64,000 nt of DNA, taken from Paramecium octaurelia (lineage: Eukaryota; Ciliophora; Oligohymenophorea; Peniculida; Parameciidae). The stretch spans positions 5,725 to 69,724 of the forward strand of contig CAJJDP010000031.1 in NCBI GenBank assembly GCA_905182995.1. The letters run 5' to 3'. The notes below the pieces were generated by a model. That model ran no database searches. It worked only from the letters and a program-made list of their open reading frames with translations, and was not told the origin of the DNA. Of the stretch, positions 1 to 12,567 are shown piece by piece; position 1 is the first letter of the stretch; every line of letters begins with the position of its first letter. The translations under genes and the position numbers were made by a program.

Positions 1-4
1 GCTT

Positions 5-136
5 ATGAAGAACCGTCAGGAGAGTAACAAATTGATTAAACTGCCCCAAAATGACCATCTAATTTTATCCTGTCTTAACATGTCATTAACCGATGTCTTC
101 TAATCATTTCCATAATAATAGAGTTTTAAACTATGA
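5..136 (+). CDS. short ORF at the left edge, possible gene remnant
   Basis: A 43-codon frame opens with ATG at base 5 and ends at TGA 134-136 when TAA/TAG are read as Gln. The composition looks coding (start MKNRQESNKLIKLPQ), and a second coding-like stretch (MNPKAPCETYLKQ) starts in another frame at the same point. That suggests a frameshifted or decayed gene. No family is recognised, and the 5' side may lie outside the window. Confidence 0.25.
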
Positions 137-354
137 ACCCAAAAGCACCTTGCGAAACTTATCTCAAACAATCCCATATTAATTATGAAGAGTTGATAAT
201 AATTTATCATAGTAACAAAACTAAGAAACTTATGAATCTAGAATAAAATACAAACAAATTATCAAAACACCTTGTCACGAGATATTAGATTTCAAAATTA
301 AAATGTCAATACAATCATTTTATAGCCATAAATTTAAACTCTAATTTTTACTAT

Positions 355-1614
355 TTCAGATATTATATGCATATTATATTTATATTGTAAAATTTAAAGT
401 ATAGTTCTTGTTCTATTTTAAATGCTAGGTTTGCTTCTCTATTTAATGATAATTACTACAAATTTATCCATGTTAGTATGAGATATCCAAAAGGTTGTAA
501 CATGTTGTCAATTTAGTACTATAATATTATAGTTACATACTGTAAGAATTGTATATTGAAGCTAATCTTTTGTTCGGATTAAGTGCTTTATATATTATTG
601 CTAAGGAGACTGAATAATTAACAAACCAAAACTCATTTAAAATCAACTGTTTTTATCAATTTATTTCAATCCTTCTAAATAAAATCTTAATGAGAAACCC
701 TCTTCACAAAAGGCTGGACGAAACAATCTTAGGAAATGTATAATTAATCCTTAATTAATAACACTAATTCCAAATGAAGATCTGTATGTTTCTTAACTAA
801 TTTGAGATGGGGTGAATTAATAAATACTTTTTGGATGAAAGAAATGGAGTCAATGTTTTAGACCCTACATACGATTTCTGAGAAGTGGTGTAAAGGATGT
901 AAAAATTGGTACAATTTGCACTTCGTATTCTTCCTTTGTTTAGTCTTTAATCAATTCACCATATTTAGGAATAGAGCAGCTGATTTCTGTCTCTAACAGC
1001 TGAAATAATGATGGCTTCAAAAAAATCTTGCTCAAAATCTATAAGGACAAATTTTTGCCTTTATTCTCAATGTCTTAGTTTGCAGATCAATTATAAGAAC
1101 AACTAACTTGCTTTGATGAGATAGTATTTTTCTTGAGCAAATCTAGTTAAGTCTCGAAACTTCTAATATTCTGAGGCAATTTGCCAAATTCTTCATAAAG
1201 CAAGTCAATTCTAGTTTAAGTACATAGACCAGAGAGGATAATTCATATCTGATAACAACGTGATAAACTTGCTGTTGCTCAATCATTACGGTTAAAATTA
1301 CATTATATGCAGAAAAACTACTTTAACTTGCGCCAACATATACTGGTTCCCTCTTCATGAAAAGTATTATCAATAATAAACGGATTGTAAATATCTCAAA
1401 ATAGTATGAAAAACTTTAACACATCCTCTCAATAAATGCACTTTTTGCTGGATTAAAAAGCATCCTTTTCATAGTATTCTCAGTACACTCAGTGAATTAA
1501 ATTATGTATAACTTATAGATATAAACTAATAAGTATTTAAACACGCTGTTTTAAATTTAGTAAATCAAGTAAGATGACAGCAAATCCAATCTGATAATGT
1601 AGAATATACGAGGA
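355..1614. repeat. direct repeat copy A (about 1.26 kb)
   Basis: Bases 355-1614 are repeated at 1677-2951 with scattered substitutions and small indels. One example is a 17-nt stretch near 1829 present only in copy B; another is a 4-nt insertion in copy A near 1127. A single N at 1615 follows copy A. On the minus strand both copies hold coding-like stretches, including a frame reading YEEFGKLPQNIRSFETQ, broken by an in-frame TGA. The indels between copies are not multiples of three, so neither copy looks like an intact gene. Confidence 0.85.
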
Positions 1615-1615
1615 N
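1615..1615. other. assembly ambiguity (N)
   Basis: A single N lies between copy A and the 61-nt spacer that precedes copy B. In assemblies a lone N often marks a join of unknown length. The two copies differ by several percent, so they may be two diverged loci or alleles joined together. Confidence 0.9.
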
Positions 1616-1676
1616 TGGGATCTTTACAAATTATGTATTAATTAATACAACTTGAGTATAATTTATTAGGGACTGT

Positions 1677-2951
1677 TTCAGATATTAATGCATATTATAT
1701 TTATATTGTAAAATTTAAAGTATAGTTCTTGTTCTATTTTAAATGCTAGGTTTGCTTCTCTATGTAATGATAATTACTACAAATTTATCCATGTTAGTAT
1801 GAGATATCCAAAATGTTGTAACATGTTGTGCCAACTTCTCAATTGTCAATTTAGTACTATAATATTATAGTTACATAGTGTAAGAATTGTATATTGAAGC
1901 TAATCTTTTGTTCGGATTAAGTGCTTTTTATATTATTGCTAAGGAGACTGAAGAATTAACAAACCAAAACTCATTTAAAATCAACTGTTTTACCAATTTA
2001 TTTCAATCCTTGTAAATAAAATCTTAATGAGAAACCCTCTTCACAGAAGGCTGGACGAAACAACCTTATGAAATGTATAATTAATCCTTAATTAATAACA
2101 CTAATTCCAAATGAAGATCTGTATGTTACTTTACTAATTTGAGATGGGGTGAATTAATAAATACTTTTTGGATGAAAGAAATGGAGTCAATATTTTAGAG
2201 CCTACATACGATTTCTATAGAGAAGTGTAAAGGATGTATAAAAATTGGTACAATTTGCACTTCGTATTCTTCCTTTGTTTAGTCTTTAATCAATTCACCA
2301 TATTTAGGAATAGAGCAGCTGATTTCTGTCTCTAACAGCTGAAATAATGATGGCTTCAAAAAAATCTTGCTCAAAATCAATAAGAACAAATTTTTGCCTT
2401 TATTCTCAATGTCTTAATTTGCAGATCAATTTTAAGAACAACTAACTTGCTTTGATGAGTATTTTTCTTGAGCAAACATCTAGTTAAGTCTCAAAACTTC
2501 TAAAATTCTTAGGCAATTTGCCAAATTCTTCATATAACAAGTCAATTCTAGTTTAAGTACATAGACCAGAGAGGATAATTCATATCTGATAACAACGTGA
2601 TAAACTTGCTGTTGCTCAATCATTACGGTTAAAATTACATTATATGCAGAAAAACTCCTTTAACTTGCGCCAACATATACTGGTTCCCTCTTCACGAAAA
2701 GTTTTATCAATAATAAACTGATTGTAAATATCTCAAAATAGTATGAAAAGCTTTAACACATCCTCCCAATAAATGCACTTTTTGCTGGATTAAAAAGCAT
2801 CCTTTTCATAGTATTCTCAGTACACTCAGTGAATTAAATTATGTATAACTTATAGATATAAACTAATAAGTATTTAAACACGCTGTTTTAAATTTAGTAA
2901 ATCAAGTAAGATGACAGCAAATCCAATCTGATAATGTAGAATATACGAGGA
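1677..2951. repeat. direct repeat copy B (about 1.27 kb)
   Basis: This is the second copy of the 355-1614 sequence, in the same orientation and ending at the same internal position (the ATATACGAGGA sequence). Unlike copy A it runs on into unique sequence at 2952. The remnant minus-strand reading frames are broken by different indels than in copy A, as expected for non-functional sequence drifting apart. Confidence 0.85.
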
Positions 2952-3540
2952 TTTTCGCAGTGTATCAATTAAGCAGGAAAATCATTTCAAAGCAGATCTT
3001 TAAATCAATTGTGAAATCTCAAGGCTTTATTTATAAGATAGAATCAAAAATTAATTTTACAGCAACTTCTAGTATAAACTAATGCAAATGACATTTGCTT
3101 GCTTGAACAATTTTGCAACAAATTAAATTAATTTATATCAATGAATCAGGAATAGGCATAGATTTTATAGAGTTTGGAGTAACAAAAAATAAGATTTCTA
3201 CAGATCTAGCAGAGGTACTAACGACAATCAATATCATAGGAACATGAGTTAAAATATGTGAATTATGTATTTACCATCTAAGCAGTTTGAAAAGGAAGAT
3301 TTATTAGAGTGATAGAATTAAATAAAAAATGGTTACTCTAAACCTATATTAAATAGAATTTTGTTAATTTTAAATTTTTAGTATTTTCAGTACACTTTTG
3401 AAGGATAGATTTCCAATTTGAAGATGGATCAAACTGTTCTAAGTGCATATACTAATAATGTGAATATCCTTAAGTATACAACTTTACTTGTTTTCTATTT
3501 ATCAAGTCCATAATTACTTTATTTTTTCAATAAGTTAAGT
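2952..3540. other. AT-rich stretch, nothing recognised
   Basis: I see no frame with convincing coding composition, no RNA gene and no repeat here. Confidence 0.5.
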
Positions 3541-3551
3541 CTACATAGGCC

Positions 3552-4372
3552 AAATGGACAGCTGTCTGAGAAGTTTGCAATTATCAAGTAATGAAATTGA
3601 AGAAACAAGAATATACTCATGTGCAACAAGGATAGGAAGATATTGAGTTACTAGTGCACTAAATCCATCTTAGTTAAACACCAAGAGCCTTACCAAAAGT
3701 TAGCTTTTATAGCCTTAAAGGATGTTCGCGTCACGACATGCAGAAGAGTGGTCATAAGTAGAGCAATAATATAGTTTTTAAATTGCATCACATTATTTTT
3801 AGGTTGATGATCGCAAAGTATTATTAACATGTTTTCCAAGTATCGAAAAATAATAGCACAAATCATATCAGGTATAAACTAAATTTGAAGCACTCGTCAT
3901 ATGAGATTTGAATAAAGATGTGTTTGTTCAGACATATTTGAAGAAATGCACATCACAATTCTTAAAAAATAGCCATCACCAACAAATGCATAAGGATGAT
4001 AGGCAAATGACCATAGAGAAGCATAACAGTGATTTTTGAAGAGCTAGTTTTAAGTTAGCCTTGTAAGTGACTCTAAGTTCAATTCGGAGGTCAACAGAGT
4101 ATTGCTTTAGGTTTAATTTCTTACTTTGGCATATTGAATCATCTAATAGTAGAAATAATATGAAGAAGACCTTAGATTAAAAATAAAGTAAGATTAACTT
4201 TAGAGGGTTGTATTCTAACCGATGAAACTCAGGCATTCCTTTGGGATACAGAAAAATGAATATCATATATCATAGATATTCATAATAACCTTTTACTACA
4301 TAATAAGAGCAGGCTCTTCTCCAAAGTCAACACTCATCCATAACTCTTTTTTCCTTCTCTTGATATTACTAA
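3552..4372 (+). pseudogene. decayed coding segment, family unknown
   Basis: Coding-like stretches on the plus strand follow one another with frame changes and in-frame TGA codons. One frame from about 3554 reads MDSCLRSLQLSSNEIEETR and stops. A second frame from about 3646 to 3900 is open. A third, about 3905-4370, is open apart from two TGA codons. No GTA...AG intron of 20-35 nt repairs the joins, so this looks like a relic gene. No family is recognised. Confidence 0.3.
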
Positions 4373-5859
4373 CTTTCAATATTTACATTAATTTAATTTT
4401 TTAATTGATCCTTTAACATATTTTCTTCCCATTTCCAATTAAATCAACATCTCTTATTTTTTTTGAGAATTTATTCAATTAAATCCTTCAGTACAATCTT
4501 CATTATCCAAATCTTTTATGATAATAATCATCAATTTAAAGAAGCAATATAACTTCATATATAGACTATTAAAACTTTGTAGATATATCCAAATAATTTG
4601 AATTGGTATCCTTGTTTAATTCTTAGTGAACAGTCTCTAAAATATATATTTTTAATTAGAATTCTGATTTCTAATCTTTTTTTCTGAACTAAAATGAATA
4701 CTAATTGTATAGGATTGATTCCAGATTTAATTTAATTATTTTCTAAATTAAAATGAAACTTTCACAATGAGTATCAAAATGGTCTGGCATAATAAAAATT
4801 AAAATTTAAACATCGGACATATTTTAATTTTAGCACATTTGAGTTTTGAAGTACGTATTAGGTGATGTATTGACATAAAAATTAACGTAACCGCTCACCT
4901 TTTAATTCTATATTATTGTTAAAATTTTTGATCCTAAATCTTAATTTTAGTTAATAGATTTATGTGCACAGCAAATTTTACTAAATCTGTTCACGTAATA
5001 GCATCGCAACTAAAAATTGATCAATATTATTTTGATTAACTCCTATTGTTTTTGTTAAACTAAATAAACATATGGGTCTATTTACTCATTTTGTCAAACT
5101 TTTTTAAAATAAAAAATCAAACTAGTGATTCCAAATCTATAATGAGTTGTGCAGCTTAAGCAAAATGAATCTAATATTATCATCTTGTATTAATTAGGAA
5201 AAAAAATTGGCTTTGGTTAAGATTTATACGATGCCTTGAAATTATACCAATCAACATTGATAAATCTTATCCATAAGTTATTTGAATATCATTCATATTA
5301 GGTTAATATTAAGATTTACAATAAAAAAATAAAGTATAAATGCAAAAAAAGGAATTTTAAATTCATCAATTCATAAATTGCCATAACTACCCTTTCTAGT
5401 AGTTTAGCCATTTATTATATTTTAAACTTAATCCAGATATTCTATATTATTTATAAATTAAAAAAAATTAATTTATATAAGTTATTGGTTGAAATCTGTG
5501 AAAGGTATAACGACAAACATGTATTGCAAAAATCAGTTAATTAAAATTAAATTAAATCAAATTTTTAAGTATACAATTTTTGATTGCTCATTGTTCTTAT
5601 GTAAGTTCATAATTATAGATGTTTGCAGAACTATTTATCAAAATTTGCTAAATTTTCCGCTCTAGGGCTTAATTGCACAAATTAAGGTATGGAGAATTAA
5701 TTATAGCAATTTAAAATTCTTCAATATTTAAGGTTTTGTGGATTCATATTCTAATTGATTTTCACATGTTATTATATATCAAATAACTATAAAATGATTT
5801 TCTTTATATTCAAACTTTTAGTAAACTCTAATAATGATAATTTTGATATGAATGATGTG
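4373..5859. other. very AT-rich intergenic DNA
   Basis: Long A/T runs and short frames only. I see no gene, RNA or repeat that can be supported. Confidence 0.5.
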
Positions 5860-6262
5860 TCATTGTCGACAGCCTCTCTTGATCATAAGGTAGACACTTA
5901 TGTTGCAGGAGTGTTTGAATATTTCTATTTGGTTCCAGGCCTTAGCATAGAATGGGCATATCATATTTCTATAATGGATAGCCTGGCTAAACCAAATCCC
6001 CTCAGGATTTTGTTTATCTTTAGCAGGATCTTTTTTTTAAGTCTTCTATGGGGTTCTTTAGGGCTTTAAAGTGCCTCACTCTCTCATCCTTGTGTCAAGT
6101 TTTCAATAGTGTTCTTCTCCGCGGCTTTTTCAAATTTTAGGTCTTGAATGATATCTTTCCTTATTTGCTCAAATTCAAATGCTCTATCTCTTATTTTATA
6201 TAATTGATGGAATAAAAAATTATTTTATATTAATAATAATGAATCATCATTAATTTAATTAG
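5860..6262 (-). pseudogene. frameshifted gene fragment, family unknown
   Basis: The minus strand holds three adjoining coding-like pieces: one reading RDRAFEFEQIRKDIIQDLKF, then one reading KDERVRHFKALKNPIEDLK, then one reading IHYRNMICPFYAKAWNQIEI that ends at TGA (5860-5862). The last two would join into one frame if the eight-T run at 6031-6038 were one base shorter. The first two also differ by a one-base shift. Either the gene is dead or the sequence has homopolymer errors. The plus-strand frame over the same bases is probably a shadow. Confidence 0.35.
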
Positions 6263-6958
6263 AGATAATTTCATAAATTAAATAGTTAAAATTATTCTGG
6301 CTAAATACTTAGGGAATTTTTTATCCTAACAACCTTCATTAAATTGTTTTGAATTATTATTATCTCTCTCTCTTTTTTTGATAATTTAGCACAATTCAAC
6401 TATTTCAAAATATTTACTGAAAAAGAAAAATGTTTGATGATGAATAGAATGTAGTTACATAAGCCTGAATTTCGTTGATCCAGGTGTTTGCAATGTGCAA
6501 GTAATCTACCTCAACAACTCAAGCATCTTTGCAATATAAATTTTATCCTTAGTTGTTATATTACAAAGTAATGTTATTAGTTGAATAAGTTTATCTTTTA
6601 TTGATACATTAAAGTGGAGTTAACTGAAGAGGCTCATAAAGTATATTCATCTGGTTTTGCAAGTTCATACAATATGCTTTGTTAAAATTGTTAAATAAAA
6701 ATACCTCTCCACAAAATCACTGAATAAATTAAAGCATTGAAAATATAATAAATAATTTTCTCACTTTGTTTAGTCGTAGTAAACAGTCTTTATTAATTAA
6801 TTTCTTACAGGGCAGTTATCAAACTGCTTCTCTAGCTGCTTGTTGTATTCTGAGGTCCTATTATATTATTTTTGTTATTAAAAATTTAAAATTCTCTGTA
6901 ATTGTGACAGCTGACAGTAATACAGTTCACTGAATGAATGTATCGATTTAAAAAAGGT
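6263..6958. other. AT-rich intergenic DNA
   Basis: Nothing supportable is seen in this stretch. Confidence 0.5.
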
Positions 6959-7225
6959 TCATGATGTGAGAAAGATCTAAATATGAAATGGTAATTTAAA
7001 ATTTTGTTTTAAATATTTTATCAAGTGTCTATAGATAACACTTAACTGTATAGCACATATTGTGCTAATATTATTTTGGGGAGCATGCATTTTTTTATTA
7101 ATGAGTTTGGTGCAGGGTGTAGTAGTCCTCGAAGAATAGGTAATAACAGCTACATCATTATCGTAAAATTTCTCAGCTTGGACACAGTCATGCTGATTCA
7201 AATCACAATTTTATCTTCTTATCAT
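6959..7225 (-). CDS. hypothetical 88-residue protein
   Basis: An uninterrupted frame runs from ATG at 7225 to TGA at 6959-6961 with Gln-coded TAA/TAG inside. The middle part (CVQAEKFYDNDVAVITYSS) has mixed composition rather than the Asn/Ile/Lys-rich look of random AT-rich DNA. With only one stop codon in use, frames of this length occur by chance, so the call is weak. No family is recognised. Confidence 0.25.
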
Positions 7226-7846
7226 GATTTCTACAACTTATATTTATAGAGAGCTATCGATGAGTAATCATCTACAGTGTTGCTGTAAGCAAACATGTAC
7301 AATCAGTAGTTTTTTAACTTCTTACAAGAAGAATTCCAAGTACTAATGGAATTGCCTTAATTAAATTGTCTATTGTATAAGGATTTGAATTTGTACTGCA
7401 TTCATTTGCAGAAGCCCTTTCTGTGCATTATCTGGCTACTCATTGTGATAATCAATGTATATTTACAAAATTATGAGGTTAAATTCTGATCAAATGCCTA
7501 TGTCTATCAAAACAGTTTAACCTTCCCTATCTTTTATTAAGAAATGAGAAAAATATTCAACATTATTTGATATGTAAAAAATGGAACATTTTGTTCTGTT
7601 AACATCTGATAGCCATCTTTTTCAATATTCTTTTCAAAGTAATACAATTATCTTCATCAATCTACACAAATATTGATCATAGAATATAACTTACATGATC
7701 TTCTGAATTACTTTACATAATTGCAAGATTGATTATATCAATTTTTAAACAGTTATTTGTAAAATCATAAAACAGAATTCGGCTTATCTTCATTCATACA
7801 CATTAGAATTTACAAAATTAATTAAATGAATATTTATCTAAATAAA
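7226..7846. other. intergenic DNA
   Basis: No supported feature. This AT-rich stretch follows the stop codon of the arrestin-fold gene at 7847. Confidence 0.5.
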
Positions 7847-9003
7847 TCAACTATTCATAGGATTAGCCATATTTTTCAAATTTTTGTTATTGTTATTGAA
7901 AGGATCGATGCTATTCGATTTTATAATCATAGGCTAAAAGGCTTATGGTTGCCAATTTTCAGGCTATACAATAGGTTCTAAGTAATCATTTGGAAGAACT
8001 GCTAATAGGGTTATTGGTACTAATACTATTGGCTTTGAACTACAACATGTACAACCTATCAATATTCAAATTCTTCTACCTTCAAAATTTGGAAGTATTT
8101 TCACAAAGTATGATGAATTCACAAAATTTCCAGTTGTTGAAGGTGTGAGAGCAATTTCTGGCTGTTTAGTATTAACCAATTGTAAAGAACATCCAATTTA
8201 AGAAGCAGGTTATATTTTCAATCCTTTTTACAATCCATTGTGAGATAAAGCACTTAATTAAAATTCTAGGTGACATTAGGAACCTGAATTCGATTTGAGG
8301 TTTAGTCTATTCACTATAATCACATCGACATTTTCTATATTAAGCTTACAATCTGAATTATCAATATCATATGTTATTTGAATGAATTCTCCTGGAAAAT
8401 ATAAATTTTTCTCTACTTTTGCAGATATTGATGAAGACTACATTAAATGACATTTTTACTCCTTGTTTTTTGCAGCACCATGTAGTGAGATTAGCAGTCT
8501 CTTATTTTGAAGAAACTTATAAAATTTCTTTAATTGGTTCTCTAATAATGATCTCTTATTTATTCTTGATATCATTAATTGATTTAGAAGTTGATATTAC
8601 TCGAGCCTTGACCTTATAATTAAGACTTGCCAGAATGCCATGTCCATACTCAAAAGACCCAGGCAGATTTGGTGGAAGATGTAATTCAAAAGGAAAAACA
8701 AATTGTCCAACCATTAAGTTTTCATCTAAAAAAGTATTAATTACAACAGTGTCTCTATGGAATACATTTTTTCCATAATGTGTCCTTCTGTGTTTACCAG
8801 ATCCAGTTGTCCATCTTGTTTTCTCTTTTCCTACAATTGAAAATTGTACAACATTTCCATGATAACCTGGTTTTATTATATGAAGGTATATATTTCCTAT
8901 AATGTTGGACAATTTTACCTTTAACAACATCTCCAGCAAAATATAAAGATTTTTCTGTTCTAATCATAATGCCTCCAAATTCTGATCCTGATTTGTTACC
9001 CAT
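7847..9003 (-). CDS. arrestin-fold protein A
   Basis: Four exons (introns 8897-8918, 8438-8459 and 8056-8079; 22, 22 and 24 nt, all GTA...TAG) give about 362 residues. The first half has arrestin N-domain features: EFGGIMIRTEKSLYFAGDVV, an IIKPGYHGN turn and FPFELHLPPNLPGSFEYGHG. After a Cys-rich linker, EKNLYFPGEFIQITYDIDNS begins the C-domain. The tail (VPITLLAVLPNDYLEP) matches the one in paralogue B at 20135-21426 in position. Alpha-arrestins act as membrane-cargo adaptors, so a similar role is inferred. The MGNKSG start could be N-myristoylated. It stands alone with long flanks. Confidence 0.85.
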
Positions 9004-9359
9004 TAAAAGGCAAATTATTTAATTAATTGCAGTTTCAGAATCAATTACAAAATAACATTAACAAAGTTGAGTTGTAACTAGTTCTTTGTAACTCTTATAA
9101 CTTCAAAATCTTATAGTGAGAATAGATCTTCTATTATTCCTACTATTTGGCAATAATAGATTTCTATTCATTGTCAAGAATTTATTGTTGTTTTTGGAAA
9201 GTAGATTTTAATAGCACACTGTTAATGTGTTTTGAATGAACCACATTAAAATTAACTTAAAATTCTAAAATTTTAACAATATTGTCTTCATTTTGGTTTA
9301 AATTCTAATATAAACTTCATAAAGAGTATTTAATTAAAAAATAAATAATATTAAATTTA
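9004..9359. other. intergenic region between divergent genes
   Basis: This lies between the start of arrestin-fold A (minus) and the start of the cyclic-nucleotide-binding gene (plus). It is AT-rich and presumably holds both promoters. No specific motif is recognised. Confidence 0.5.
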
Positions 9360-11523
9360 ATGATGAATAGACCAAAAAAAGTTTCTGCAGCCAAAAGAAG
9401 ATCTAGCAGCTTACATTCAAATCCTGAATAATAATAAGTGCACTAAGAATCCGGAGTTGAAGTAATATTTTATTTAAATTAGAGCAAATCATTGAAATAT
9501 GCAAGAAGCCGGTTTTATTTAGAAAACCACATGAAACAAGATTATTGATAAACTCTTTTAGAAATATCAAATTTTTCAAGGAATAATTTAATGAGCATTA
9601 TGAAGGGATGCTGGAGGATGTGGCAGAAAATGCAAAATTGCATGTTTATAGCAAGAATGAGACAATTATTAAGTAGGATACATACGGAGATACTTTTTAT
9701 ATAATAATAAAAGGATAAGTGAAGGTTGTGAAAAGAGTAGTAACTAATATTGGATCATATATTACTAAAAAAGGAAAAAAAAGAGATAAATATCATGAAT
9801 AGATAAAAGAAATTATGACATTAAACGATGGAGACTATTTTGGTGAATTAGCCTTATTAGTAAATAAATATCTAATAAAAGGAAAGAAAACCAAGAGGAG
9901 CAGATGTTATCTCAGTCACAGATTCATTCATTTTAGGGTTAGACAAGGATTCTTTTGATAGAATAATGGCTACCAAGACAAAGAGATAATTTTTGCATCT
10001 CCTAGATACTTTAAGCTGCAATTCTATTTTAAAAGAAATATCTAAGAACACCGTCAAAGCATTATTTATGATTATGGAGAGAAAAGTTTATAATTATGGA
10101 GACATTATTTATAAATATGGAGAAAAAGGAAGCAGCTTATATTTCATAATAGAAGGGGAGTTTAAAATGCTTTCAAATATTTATAAAAAAGAAGAAAAGG
10201 ATGATAGCCATGAGATTAATTGTTTGGAGAGAGAATCAGAGATCTGTATTTTAGGAAAAAATGAAAGTATTGGGCTTGAAGAATTTCTGGATGAAGAGCG
10301 GAGATAATGGAAGGCTATCTGTTCAAGTTAAGTTGGAATAGTATATAAGTTAAATAGAATCGATTACAAAAGAATTGAGCAGCGATATCCAGATATTGTT
10401 GATGCTATCCAAAAGATTCGAGATGAAAAAAAAAAATATTATAATACTTGGAAAGAAAAGCATGCTAATCCTTTAGAAGCTGGATAATAAAAACAGTTTT
10501 AAGGTGATGATAATTAAAAATTTGATTACCAAAAATATGTTGAAAGAGCAAAACAATTAAAATAGATTATAATGAATGATAAGGAGATGCAGTTTATATC
10601 CAGAGATTAAGTTACAATTAACGATGATATGGATATAATGCTGAGATATTGTCCTTATTTTTAATTAGGGGTATTATTTTCATAGTATGTAGGAAAAAAA
10701 AGCTACCCCCTTTTTGGTAAACACAATCGAAACCATTTAATAAAGAAGAGTTAAAAGCGCAAATTATAGGCCATTATCTTCCGTCAATTAGGCTAGTTAA
10801 GGAGCCATCTAGTAGCATAATAGACCAAGCACGGGCAGAATATTAACTCAACAAAAGGAAGACATAACTAAGGCCAATGCGGCTGAATCTTAACCAACAA
10901 TCACAATTAATCAATATTTAACTACCTAGCCAGAAGACAATAAATAAAAATCACTTCATAATTCGAAAGGATTTATGGTTACTTCTACTCCAACCTAAGA
11001 ATAAGAATCGAAAAAAATTACAATTAAAAAAAAAGCAAGAAATTATAATGATGTCATCCAGAATAAGATAATTTTTTTTATGAAACTTACTCCATAAAAA
11101 ATTGAGTAAATGGCGATTCAGCAAAGAATTGACAAAGAAGAATTTAAGGATAAGAAATTATATATTACAAATTACCCTTCAAGAACGACAGGCTAAATGT
11201 TAACAAGAATAAAATCAGCAGTCAAACTATAACCTTAGAATAACTCAAGTTATCGTTCGTAGTAAGGTTAGATTAGGAGGGGAATAGCAAGTAGTGTAAA
11301 TTTATTGAGTTCTGTTGAATCAATTCAAGGTGGAGAATGTTCACGGATACATTCAACTAAAAACTCAACTGGAATCAATCTTGATAGTTCAGCGCTTCCT
11401 TTAAAATATTAAGCGGACATGATAGGGCGATAGTTTTTGTAAAGAAATAAACAAGCAACACCATCATCAGCATTTAAGGGGTTTACTCGATAAAAATTTA
11501 AGCAATTATCTACAGAGTATTGA
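9360..11523 (+). CDS. protein with two cyclic-nucleotide-binding domains
   Basis: Four exons encode about 698 residues. The first cNMP domain contains YGDTFYIIIKGQVKVV and the phosphate-cassette-like GDYFGELALLERKPRGADV. The second contains YGEKGSSLYFIIEGEFK but lacks a clear FGE-x-A-L/I cassette, so it may not bind nucleotide. The C-terminal half is Gln/Ser/Thr-rich and probably disordered. There is no kinase domain and no membrane segment, so a regulatory-subunit or scaffold role is inferred. The frame needs introns 9462-9484 (ending GAG), 9860-9881 (ending AAG) and 10671-10692 (ending TAG). With these removed the length is a multiple of three. Confidence 0.8.
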
Positions 11524-11549
11524 GAATCTATCTTAAATTAAAAATAATC

Positions 11550-12104
11550 TCATTAATGTTGTATCAATTCTGGCATTTCATCTATGAATAATTTTAATGC
11601 GTGCATTCCATCAGGAGTCCATTTATCACCAGATGCTAGAATATCTTTGACTTATTTCAAATCAATGTATTCTACCTCCTCTATTTATGGAGTTAACTAA
11701 TTAGCCTCTCCATCAAAATACATATAAAACATTTTCCCCCAGATTTTACTAATTTGATCCTCATAATAAAATTCATTATTTGGAATAATATTCACATTTT
11801 ACACTCCAATTTCTTCATGGATTTCTTTTGTTGCATTTGACTCATATGTTTCATTAATTGCAACCACACCTCCAAAACAGGTATCAAAATACCCCGGGCA
11901 ATATCTTTTTTCCTATGATCTTTTATGAACAAATAATTTATTAGTGCTTGTTTGAATAACAAAAATATAAGTGGCTCTGTGAATTAGTTTCTGTTATCTC
12001 ATCTCTTTTCTCGGAGACTAACCAATAATTTCATTTTTCTCATTCACTATTATGACAATTTCCTTATCTTCTGTATTTTATTCCTTATCTGGTTAAGAAA
12101 TCAT
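11550..12104 (-). CDS. Nudix hydrolase
   Basis: One exon, 184 residues. Residues 79-101 form a Nudix box of correct spacing, GVVAINE...KEIHEEIGV (G-x5-E-x7-R-E-U-x-E-E-x-G-U). The metal-site glutamates are present but the box Arg is Lys. Upstream, HRATYIFVI and KLFVHKRS match the beta-strands that precede the box in the isopentenyl-diphosphate isomerase/YfcD-like branch. The family hydrolyses nucleoside diphosphates linked to other groups; the substrate cannot be told here. The gene is tail to tail with the cyclic-nucleotide-binding gene, 26 bp away. Confidence 0.85.
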
Positions 12105-12134
12105 AATAATTAATTTTAAATATTGTTTATAATA

Positions 12135-12542
12135 ATGAGTCAGGATCAGGATGAATTGTTTAGTGCAAAAAGTGAAATATTGTTCAATGTAAAACAATGT
12201 GAAGAATTATTCTAAAAAGATAAATCAGAAAAGTAATGAATGTCTATTTTCAGATTAAAATAAGACATTGAGACGTTTAAGAAAAATATTAAGACGGCTA
12301 AAGAAAAGGAGGAAGAATTCTATAAAACATTATTATTAGAAGGCAAGGAAAAGGAGAGCATCTTTGGATTTCCAGGTTATTAAAAGAAGGAAGAACCAAA
12401 AGTGATTGTCTGGGATCCTCTTTAGGGAAATTTGATCATTACTGAACATGAATTCAAAATTAAATATGACTAACCTAAACAAAGAAATTCAAACAGATAA
12501 AGTTAAATACCATTACAACCTGAGATTAATCTAAACGATTGA
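12135..12542 (+). CDS. small charged coiled-coil protein
   Basis: Two exons (intron 12233-12253, 21 nt, GTA...CAG) encode 128 residues. Residues 10-70 are rich in Glu and Lys (ETFKKNIKTAKEKEEEF) and look helical or coiled coil. The rest is polar (VIVWDPLQGNLIITEHEFK). No domain is recognised. Its start lies 30 bp from the start of the Nudix gene, so they share a very short divergent promoter. Confidence 0.7.
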
Positions 12543-12567
12543 ATATTTTAATAATAAATTATACACA

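Noticed and set aside
1-200. Telomere repeats at the left edge
   Set aside because: No tandem CCCCAA/CCCAAA-type units are present; a single CCCCAAAA occurs near base 44 only.
5755-6069. Plus-strand 104-codon frame with hydrophobic segments
   Set aside because: The opposite strand over the same bases reads as a more protein-like, though frameshifted, sequence; the plus frame looks like its shadow.
8419-8619. Plus-strand frame across the arrestin-fold A gene
   Set aside because: It lies antisense to a well-supported multi-exon gene and has no independent support.
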